Source: Hymenobacter sp. PAMC 26628 (GTDB lineage Bacteria > Bacteroidota > Bacteroidia > Cytophagales > Hymenobacteraceae). From it: DNA of 64,000 nt. Below, in pieces: positions 16,475 through 23,331 of the stretch (its first letter is position 1; every line of letters starts with the position of its first letter). The stretch lies in NCBI RefSeq assembly GCF_001562275.1, contig NZ_CP014304.1:1798001-1862000 (forward strand). Reading direction: 5' to 3'. The notes beneath the pieces are model-generated. The model saw nothing but the letters and a program-made list of their open reading frames with translations, was not told where the DNA came from and searched no databases. Both the position numbers and the translations under genes were made by a program.

Positions 16475-18811
16475 ATGAAACTGTTCAAGTCCGCCGACCT
16501 TATCCGTAAGAGCAAGTACATCAGCCGCGATTTGAGTTGGATGCGGTTCAACTACCGGGTGCTCGACCAGGCCCAGGACGCGGGTAAGAGCCTATTCGAC
16601 CGGCTCAAGTTCCTGGCCATCACTAGCTCTAACCTAGACGAGTTCTTCATGATTCGGGTGGGTTCGCTCTACAACTACCTCGATTACGGGAAGGAGCGAG
16701 TGGACTATTCGGGGCTGCGGGAGCTGCCGTTTCGGCGCAAGCTGCTCGATTTTGCCCACCGCTTCGTCAACGACCAGAGCTTGACGTACGTGAACGAGTT
16801 GAAGCCGGTGTTTGAAAAAAATGGCTTTAGTATTTTGAGGGTGAGCGACTTGACGGAGATTGAGGCGCGTAAGGCCGACGGCTTCTTTAAAAACACGGTG
16901 TTTCCGCTACTCACGCCGATGGTGTACGACGCCTACCATGGCTTCCCGCTGATTATGAACCAGATGCTCATTTTCGGGGTGGTGACGCGGGCCAGCAATC
17001 CGGGGGCCCTGGGCCTGGACGGGGAAGCGGAGAAAGGGCAGGAGCGCATCACCTTCGTGCAGATTCCGCAGAACCTGACGCGGTTTTTTGAGTTGCAGCG
17101 TAAAGACCGCGTTATTTTCGTGCCCATTGAGGAAATCGTGCGCGAGTACCTCCCCCGGCTGTTCCGCAACGTCGAAATCCTGTCGGCCGACCTGCTGCGC
17201 ATCACCCGCAACGGGGATTTTACGCTGGAAGAATCCGACGACATCGACAACGACTTCATCAAGGAAATTCAGGTGGGCCTGAAAACCCGCAAGCGCGGCC
17301 GCGTCGTGCGCGTAGAAGTGGAGCCCAACGCCTCGCTGCTGCTGATGGAAGTTTTGCGCGAGCGGTGGAATATTGACAATGGCAACATTTTCGTCATCAG
17401 TGCCTTGCTCGACATGAAAGGGCTGTGGCAAATTATTCGCCATCCTAATTTCCGGGGCAAGGGCGCCAAGGCGCCGGCGCCGGTGATGCCGCTGAGCCTG
17501 CCCGACGGCGCCGAGGACAACCTGTTCGAGTACCTCAAGCACCACGACGTGCTGCTGCACCACCCCTACAACAGCATTGAGCCGATGGTGCGGCTGCTGG
17601 AACAAGCCGCCGAAGACCCGCAGGTGCTGGGCATCAAGCAGACGATTTACCGGCTGGCTGACGAGTCACGGGTGAGCGCGGCGCTGCTTAAGGCGGCTGA
17701 AAACGGCAAGCACGTGTCGGTGCTGTTTGAGGTGAAGGCGCGCTTCGACGAGGAGAAGAACATCCGCGAGGGGGCCCGGCTGGAAAAGGCCGGCTGCTTC
17801 GTGATTTACGGGGTGAGCAAGTACAAGACGCACACCAAGTTGCTGATGATCATCCGCAAGGAAGGGGAGAAGGTGACGCGCTACGTGCACATCGGCTCGG
17901 GCAACTACAACGAGCAAACCTCGCGCCTCTACACCGACCTAAGCCTGCTGACGACCAACGACACCTACGGCCACGACGTGTCGGAGTTCTTCAACGTCAT
18001 CACCGGCCACTCGCAGCCCGATGACTATGAATACCTCATCACGGCCCCCAAGGACATGCGTCAGCAGCTCATCCATTTGGTGCGCGAGGAGGTGAAGCAC
18101 GCTAAGAAAGGCCACCCCAGTGGCATTGTAATGAAAATGAACTCTTTGGAAGACAAGGAGTTGATTGACGAATTTTACAAAGCGGCCAGGGCCGGCGTGC
18201 CCATCCGGTTTATTGTGCGGGGCATTTGCTGCCTGCGGCCGGGCCGGCCGGGGTTGAGCGACAACATCGAGGTGCGCAGCATCGTGGGCGAGTACTTGGA
18301 GCACGCGCGGCTGTTCTACTTCCACAACGGCGGCGACGCCCGCGTATACGCCGGCTCGGCCGATGTGATGGTACGATCCTTTGACCGCCGCATCGAGGCC
18401 CTGTTCTTGATTGTGAACCCGCAGCTGCGGCGCGAAGCCATCAGCATCTTGATGCTCAATCTGCTGGACAACCAGAATAGCTACGTGATGCGCGAAGACG
18501 GGGCCTACATCCGGCAGCGCCCGGCCGCTGGCGAACCCGTCGTGAACGTGCACAAGGACTTCTACAAGCGCGACGAAGCCCAGCTGGCCCTGGCTACTCC
18601 CGAGGGCCTGTTGGCCCTGCTGGCCCAGCAAACGGCCCGCCGCCTGGAAGTAGCCGCCGCGCTGGTCGCCGCCGAAACTGAGGCTGCCGAAAATGCCGCG
18701 CAAACCGAAGTCCAGGGCCCTGATTCGACTTTTGGCGAAGGCATTGGCGACGAGGAAAACCTGACCGGCGTGAATGCCGAGGCCGAAGCGGTGCAGGCTG
18801 GGCTGGAGTAA
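16475..18811 (+). CDS. ppk1: Polyphosphate kinase 1
   Basis: The 778 residues cover the N, head, C1 and C2 domains of PPK1. The N-terminus YISRDLSWMRFNYRVLDQA and SSNLDEFFMIRVG are hallmarks. The autophosphorylated histidine is His472 in YVHIGSGNYNEQTSRLYTDL, and the second phospholipase-D-like histidine motif is KTHTKLLMI. The last 70 or so residues are a Glu/Ala-rich tail beyond the usual end. The enzyme transfers the gamma phosphate of ATP to polyphosphate reversibly. The convergent ppx gene encodes the degrading enzyme. Confidence 0.96.
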   Translation: MKLFKSADLIRKSKYISRDLSWMRFNYRVLDQAQDAGKSLFDRLKFLAITSSNLDEFFMIRVGSLYNYLDYGKERVDYSGLRELPFRRKLLDFAHRFVNDQSLTYVNELKPVFEKNGFSILRVSDLTEIEARKADGFFKNTVFPLLTPMVYDAYHGFPLIMNQMLIFGVVTRASNPGALGLDGEAEKGQERITFVQIPQNLTRFFELQRKDRVIFVPIEEIVREYLPRLFRNVEILSADLLRITRNGDFTLEESDDIDNDFIKEIQVGLKTRKRGRVVRVEVEPNASLLLMEVLRERWNIDNGNIFVISALLDMKGLWQIIRHPNFRGKGAKAPAPVMPLSLPDGAEDNLFEYLKHHDVLLHHPYNSIEPMVRLLEQAAEDPQVLGIKQTIYRLADESRVSAALLKAAENGKHVSVLFEVKARFDEEKNIREGARLEKAGCFVIYGVSKYKTHTKLLMIIRKEGEKVTRYVHIGSGNYNEQTSRLYTDLSLLTTNDTYGHDVSEFFNVITGHSQPDDYEYLITAPKDMRQQLIHLVREEVKHAKKGHPSGIVMKMNSLEDKELIDEFYKAARAGVPIRFIVRGICCLRPGRPGLSDNIEVRSIVGEYLEHARLFYFHNGGDARVYAGSADVMVRSFDRRIEALFLIVNPQLRREAISILMLNLLDNQNSYVMREDGAYIRQRPAAGEPVVNVHKDFYKRDEAQLALATPEGLLALLAQQTARRLEVAAALVAAETEAAENAAQTEVQGPDSTFGEGIGDEENLTGVNAEAEAVQAGLE

Positions 18812-18954
18812 TTGGGGCATGTGGTCCGGTGAGGACCTTGAGACGTAGGGGGCGCGTATCAAAGTATAGCCACCGCACCCCCTTGTCATCCTGAACATTT
18901 TGCGCATTTAAGCAGGATATTCTGGATGACTGGAGTATAGCTGTCGAGCACCTA

Positions 18955-19944
18955 CTATTCCATGCCGGCGGGCATGTTCTGCACGTCGGGCACGGGCGGG
19001 TGGGCGGGGTGGCCGCTGGCGGGACTGATTTCATCGAAATGCTCCTCGAACAGGGCCTGGAGCATGCCGTCTTTCAGGCCGATGTCGGGCACGATCATGC
19101 TGCTCACGTTGGCCCAGTGCATGGCCGAGAGGTAGATGTGGCCGGCGGGGATGATGACGTCGGCGCGGTCGGGGTTGAGCATGGCCACGTTCACGCGCTC
19201 CTCCATAGTGAGGCTAGCGAGGCGGGCCAGGATGGTTTCGAGGCTGCGGCGAGCTACGGCTTTGTTGGGCGCGGCCGGCGACATGGTGTAGAGCTTGTTG
19301 ATGTTACCGCCCGTGCCGATGGCGCGGGTGACGTGGTAGCGGCGGGCATTTTCGCGCACCCAGGCCTCCATGCGGGCCCAGAGGTCGTCCTGGGCGCCGG
19401 TGCTGGGGCCCCCGCTTTCTTCCTGCTGCATCCGGCGGATAGAGCCGATTTCGAACGACTGCGCGGCCACCTTACGGCGGTCGTGGTAAATGTTGAACTC
19501 AGTGCTGCCGCCACCTACATCGATGTGCAAATAGTGCTTGTTGTCTTCCAGCAGGTGCTCGATGACGCGGTTGATGTAAAAGGCTTCGTCTTGGCCGTCA
19601 ATCACCTGGATGTGCAGGCCTAGCTCTTCACGCACGCGGGTGGCGATGGCTGCGCCGTTGGTGGCGCCGCGCATGGCCGAAGTAGCGCAGATGAGGTGGT
19701 GGGCTACTTCGTGCACCTCCATTAACAGCTTGAGCGAGTGCAGGAACTTGACGAACTTCTCTTCCTTGCGGGGCGAAATCTGGCCGGTGGCGAAAACGTC
19801 TTCACCGAGCCGCATAGGGTAACGCACGTACTCGACGCGCTTGAGCCGAAACTTGCCTTCGTAGTTGAGCACGGCCGAAATCTGGCACCGCACCGCGTTG
19901 GAGCCGATGTCGATAACGGCCAGTTTGCAAAGCGGAAACTCCAC
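18955..19944 (-). CDS. ppx: Exopolyphosphatase, Ppx/GppA family
   Basis: The frame has no ATG near its beginning. A GTG at 19944 places VEFPLCKLAVIDIGSNAVR at the N-terminus and gives 329 residues; an upstream TTG at 19977 is also possible. The actin-like ATPase fold is shown by LAVIDIGSNAVRCQI (phosphate 1), ICATSAMRGATN, IDGQDEAFYI and HIDVGGGSTEFNIY (phosphate 2). It has only the two-domain catalytic core. It releases phosphate from polyphosphate ends or pppGpp. It is convergent with ppk1 across 143 bp containing no clear terminator. Confidence 0.93.
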   Translation of the reverse strand: MEFPLCKLAVIDIGSNAVRCQISAVLNYEGKFRLKRVEYVRYPMRLGEDVFATGQISPRKEEKFVKFLHSLKLLMEVHEVAHHLICATSAMRGATNGAAIATRVREELGLHIQVIDGQDEAFYINRVIEHLLEDNKHYLHIDVGGGSTEFNIYHDRRKVAAQSFEIGSIRRMQQEESGGPSTGAQDDLWARMEAWVRENARRYHVTRAIGTGGNINKLYTMSPAAPNKAVARRSLETILARLASLTMEERVNVAMLNPDRADVIIPAGHIYLSAMHWANVSSMIVPDIGLKDGMLQALFEEHFDEISPASGHPAHPPVPDVQNMPAGME

Positions 19945-20023
19945 AGGCAAAAAAATTGGGTGATTGGAAGCGGGCAAAGGTAGCGCGGGCTGGCTAACCC
20001 CGGCTGTGCCCGTGCAACGGAAG

Positions 20024-20710
20024 CTACGGGGCCCCCAGCTCGGCCAACACCTCGGGCACGCCCGTGCTGGCTGGGGCCACTACGTAGCGCACGCCGCGCC
20101 GGCCGGCCGGCGGCTGGTGCGGGTCGATGACAAACACCGGGCATGCAGCCGGGGCGTAGTGCAGCAGCCCCGCAGCGGGGTACACTTGCAGCGAGGTGCC
20201 CACCACGAGCAGCGCGTCGGCGGTGGCCACGGTTTCGGCCGCTTCCTCGATGGCGGGCACCATCTCGCCAAACCACACGATGTGCGGCCGTAGCTGGGCG
20301 CCATCGGGGCCCAAATCGCCGAGCTTAATGTCATCGGGGCAATCGTACACCGTGGTTTCGTCGGCCACGGTGCGCATCTGGTTCAGCATGCCGTGCAGGT
20401 GCAGCACGTCCGTCGAGCCGGCGCGCTCGTGCAGGTCGTCCACGTTCTGGGTGATGATGCTCACGCGCCAGCCGGGGTGCGCCTCGAAGCCCGCCAGGGC
20501 CCTATGCGCGGCGTTGGGCTGCACTTCCTTGGCCTGCCGCCGCCGCTGGTTATAGAAATCGAGTACCAGCGCGGGGTCGCGGGCAAAGCCTTCGGGCGAG
20601 GCCACGTCCTCCACGCGGTGGTCTTCCCACAGCCCATTGGTGTCGCGAAAAGTGCGGATGCCGGACTCGGCGGAAACGCCGGCGCCAGTAAGAACGACGA
20701 GGTGTTGCAT
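20024..20710 (-). CDS. cobB: Sirtuin NAD-dependent protein deacylase
   Basis: The ATG at 20710 gives 228 residues starting HLVVLTGAGVSAESGIRTF, the NAD-binding loop. Other hallmarks are TQNVDDLHERAG, the catalytic His in VLHLHGML, LRPHIVWFGEMV and LLVVGTSLQVYPAAG. A FYNQRRRQ motif places Tyr and Arg as in class III sirtuins that prefer succinyl-lysine or other acidic acyl groups. The region between the catalytic His and LRPHIVWFGE, where four zinc cysteines usually sit, has a single Cys. The protein therefore belongs to the zinc-less type seen in many Bacteroidota. It is cytoplasmic. Confidence 0.92.
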   Translation of the reverse strand: MQHLVVLTGAGVSAESGIRTFRDTNGLWEDHRVEDVASPEGFARDPALVLDFYNQRRRQAKEVQPNAAHRALAGFEAHPGWRVSIITQNVDDLHERAGSTDVLHLHGMLNQMRTVADETTVYDCPDDIKLGDLGPDGAQLRPHIVWFGEMVPAIEEAAETVATADALLVVGTSLQVYPAAGLLHYAPAACPVFVIDPHQPPAGRRGVRYVVAPASTGVPEVLAELGAP

Positions 20711-20820
20711 TGGAAAAATGGTTGAGTAAATAATAGGGTACTTGGTAAAGCAAGGCGCAAGAACCACGGGCTGAAGGTAGATGCCGGGCCCATGCGCAAT
20801 AGCTCGAACTTTGGCTTTAG

Positions 20821-21051
20821 TTAAAGATTTGATAACGAATGTAATAAATGCTGAAATTCCGCATTCAGCGATTGACAGGGCTGTTTGTCCAGTAAAGCTT
20901 CCACCATGTTAGGCAATTTATCCAGTTTTCTTTTGCAGGTCAATGACCATGCAAAGGCAATAACACAGTTCAGAAAGCCTGTCCGGTAGTCCCAACTGCC
21001 CAGCAGGATGATGTGGGTTGTACCTTTCCGGCGCTGCTCTTCGCTTCTCAA
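20821..21051 (-). CDS. Possible small protein or gene relic (unrecognised)
   Basis: A 76-codon frame lies in a 200-bp stretch visibly poorer in GC than its surroundings and overlaps the leader of the Crp/Fnr gene on the other strand. The predicted peptide (for example CVIAFAWSLTCKRKLDKL) resembles no family I can name. The contrast in base composition suggests a transferred remnant. A real gene is possible but not supported beyond the open frame. Confidence 0.2.
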   Translation of the reverse strand: MRSEEQRRKGTTHIILLGSWDYRTGFLNCVIAFAWSLTCKRKLDKLPNMVEALLDKQPCQSLNAEFQHLLHSLSNL

Positions 21052-21070
21052 GCCCCGCTGTCTCTACCCT

Positions 21071-21634
21071 ATGCACGCGTTTCTTCAGCACATTGCGCAG
21101 TTTACCACGCCCTCGCCGCCACTAGTGGAGGAATTGCGCCAGCGGGCGCAGCACCACCACTTCGGCAAGCACGAGCTGCTTCACGCGGCCGACACTGTGT
21201 GCCGGCGCACCTACTGGATTGAGCAGGGGCTCGTGCGTATTTATTTTGATAAGGATGGTAAACTCGTGACCGATGGCTTTGCAGCAGAAAACGCGTGGAT
21301 GACCTCGGCCTACAGCTTCATGCGGGGCGAGCCCGACGCTTACGCCATCGCGGCCATCGAGCCCACGGAAGCCTACTCGCTGGGGCTGGACGATTTGCTT
21401 TACCTATTCGACCGATTTCACGAGATGGAACGCTTCGGGCGCGTTATTATGAGCGCGCAGTTTATCGAGCAGTCGGAACGACTGAATTCGCTGCGCTTCA
21501 CCTCGCCGGCCGAGAAGTATCAGCACTTCTGCGCCCACTACCGGCCAATTCTGGGCCGCCTGCCGCTGGGCATGGTTGCCTCGTACCTGGGCATCACCCC
21601 AGAAACGCTCAGCCGGGTTCGAGCGAAGGGCTAG
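21071..21634 (+). CDS. Crp/Fnr-family transcription regulator
   Basis: The ATG at 21071 opens 187 residues. An N-terminal cyclic-nucleotide-binding-like beta roll (FGKHELLHAADTVCRRTYWIE, GLVRIYFDKDGK) is followed by the long dimer helix (IMSAQFIEQSERLNSL). A short C-terminal HTH contains GMVASYLGITPETLSRVRAK. No iron-sulfur cysteine cluster as in Fnr is visible. This small form is common in Bacteroidota and often acts on neighbours. An exact TTGAT-N4-ATCAA palindrome lies 39 bp after its stop, in front of the next gene, and is a candidate target. Confidence 0.9.
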   Translation: MHAFLQHIAQFTTPSPPLVEELRQRAQHHHFGKHELLHAADTVCRRTYWIEQGLVRIYFDKDGKLVTDGFAAENAWMTSAYSFMRGEPDAYAIAAIEPTEAYSLGLDDLLYLFDRFHEMERFGRVIMSAQFIEQSERLNSLRFTSPAEKYQHFCAHYRPILGRLPLGMVASYLGITPETLSRVRAKG

Positions 21635-21672
21635 CCAAAGCGAGCTGGCAACCAACAGCCCGCACCGCATTT

Positions 21673-21688
21673 CTTGATTGCAATCAAG
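21673..21688. promoter_or_regulatory. Perfect Crp/Fnr-type operator palindrome
   Basis: CTTGATTGCAATCAAG is an exact 16-bp palindrome containing TTGAT-N4-ATCAA, the classical Fnr half-site arrangement. It is centred about 42 bp upstream of the start of the Lnt-like gene, 23 bp before a CACCTTTG -7-like element (21712-21719), and follows a Crp/Fnr gene. Confidence 0.7.
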
Positions 21689-21722
21689 TAGCCTGGGCCT
21701 CTCCGGGCAGCACCTTTGCCCC

Positions 21723-23219
21723 ATGCTTTCTCTTCGTTTTGCTGGGCGCCGTTGGCTGGCCTGGCTCCTGCTTATTGGGCCGCTCGGGGCCCTGGAATAC
21801 CTGCTAAGCGAGCACCCTGGCTGGGAGCTGTTGGCCTGGGCGACCCCCCTGCTATGGCTCGTGTTGTTTCACCAGGCGCGGCCTTGGGTGGCCTACGCCG
21901 TGGGGGTGCTGGGTCTCACCCTTGTTTACAGCACCCAGCACACTGTCAACAACTTAACCGGGGCAGCCTTTCACCTGACCAATCTCGCTTTTGCGGCTGC
22001 CTACCTCCTTCCCTTTTTGCTGCGCCAGGGGATGGCAAGCCGCGTGCCCCCGGCGGCCCGCTGGCTGCTGCTGCCCCTGGCGGCGGTCAGCGCCGAGTAC
22101 GTGCTGGCGCTGGGGCCCAACGGCACCTGGGGCTCGGTGGGGTACTCGCAGGGCAACCTGTACCTCTTGCAGCTGACGGCCTGGACGGGTATTTATGGCG
22201 TGACGTTTGTGCTGTACGCCACCGCCAGCCTGCTGTTCGCGGCCGGGCAGCAGCGGCGGGCCGGCCAGCACGGCGGGTGGCCGGTGGGGGTGGCGCTGGG
22301 GCTGCTCGCCATGTGCCTGGGCGGGGGATGGCTGCGGGTGCGGCAGCAGGCACCGGCGCGGGCGGGCGTGCGCGTGCTGGGCCTCACATTTCAGGACGCC
22401 CGCTCGTGGCCTTGGTTTCGAGACGTGGTAGGAAACCGGCACCTGACGCTGCGCCTTGACAGCGCGCTTATCCGGCAAAAGGCCGCGGCGGCGCACCGCT
22501 ATTACCTGGCCCAGACCCGGCAGTACGCGCAGCGGTACCGGCCTCAGTGGGCCATCTGGAACGAGGCGGCCTTGGTCGTGTACCGGCCCGACTCTGCCGC
22601 ATTTGCCACCCGCAACGCCATCTTCGCCGCCGCCAACGGCCTGTACCTGGGCGTCACCTATTTCCTGGTGGACCAAGGATTCCCGGCCCGGCCCGGTACC
22701 AACCACCTGACTATCTTCTCCCCGCGGGGGCTCGTCGTTTACGACTACATGAAGAACAAGCCGGTTAGCGGGCGAGAGCCGGCCGTGGGTGCGCAGCAGC
22801 CGCCCACCGTATTTCGGGTGGGGGCCGTGGCCTACGCAGGGGCCATCTGCGCGGATTTTGACTACCCCAGCCTTATCCGGCAGGCCGGGGCCGCCGACAT
22901 CGTGTTTGCGCCGGCGGCTGACTGGCCCGGCATTGGGGATCTGCACGCCCGCATGGCGGCAGCACGGGCCCTGGAAAACGGTTTCGCGCTGTTTCGCATC
23001 ACGGGCCAGGGCAAAAGCAGCCTGACTACGGCTTACGGCGAAGAGGTGCGCAGCCAGTACCACCTGCTGCCCAGCGTGCAGGCGTTCGTGGCCACCGTGC
23101 CGGTGCAAAAGGTGTGGACGCCCTACCGGGCCTGGGGCGACTGGTTTGCCTGGCTTTGCCTGGGCAGCTTGTTTTGGCTAGCCGTAGTGGGCCGCTGGCG
23201 GCAGGGTGGCCGGTATTGA
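21723..23219 (+). CDS. Apolipoprotein N-acyltransferase-like membrane nitrilase
   Basis: The ATG at 21723 gives 498 residues. Five or six N-terminal membrane helices (for example WLAWLLLIGPLGALEYLL and LLGLLAMCLGGGWL-like segments) precede a carbon-nitrogen hydrolase domain, then a C-terminal helix (WFAWLCLGSLFWLAVVG). The nitrilase triad is preserved: Glu281 in WAIWNEAALV, Lys344 or Lys346 in YMKNKPVSG, and Cys376 in GAICADFDYP. The order matches Lnt, which acylates the N-terminus of lipoproteins at the inner membrane. Sequence around the motifs is divergent from standard Lnt, so it may be a paralogue with another acyl acceptor. It probably responds to the Crp/Fnr protein encoded upstream. 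Confidence 0.78.
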   Translation: MLSLRFAGRRWLAWLLLIGPLGALEYLLSEHPGWELLAWATPLLWLVLFHQARPWVAYAVGVLGLTLVYSTQHTVNNLTGAAFHLTNLAFAAAYLLPFLLRQGMASRVPPAARWLLLPLAAVSAEYVLALGPNGTWGSVGYSQGNLYLLQLTAWTGIYGVTFVLYATASLLFAAGQQRRAGQHGGWPVGVALGLLAMCLGGGWLRVRQQAPARAGVRVLGLTFQDARSWPWFRDVVGNRHLTLRLDSALIRQKAAAAHRYYLAQTRQYAQRYRPQWAIWNEAALVVYRPDSAAFATRNAIFAAANGLYLGVTYFLVDQGFPARPGTNHLTIFSPRGLVVYDYMKNKPVSGREPAVGAQQPPTVFRVGAVAYAGAICADFDYPSLIRQAGAADIVFAPAADWPGIGDLHARMAAARALENGFALFRITGQGKSSLTTAYGEEVRSQYHLLPSVQAFVATVPVQKVWTPYRAWGDWFAWLCLGSLFWLAVVGRWRQGGRY

Positions 23220-23273
23220 GCGGCTAAAAAGCCTTTCGAGTTGCGTTGTGGGGCCCCTAGCGGTGCCTAAACA

Positions 23274-23306
23274 AAAAGAAGACCCGCCGCAGGCGGGTCT
23301 TCTTTT
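23274..23306. terminator. Bidirectional terminator
   Basis: Fifteen-bp arms (23274-23288 and 23292-23306) with a 3-nt loop and A/T-rich outer ends separate the convergent Lnt-like and topA genes. Confidence 0.85.
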
Positions 23307-23331
23307 AAATAATAATAGGGTGGGCGAGCAG

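Noticed and set aside
18880..18945. Possible palindromic repeat between ppk1 and ppx (TGTCATCC...GGATGAC)
   Set aside because: The complementary words are short and the arms between them do not pair, so no hairpin can be supported.
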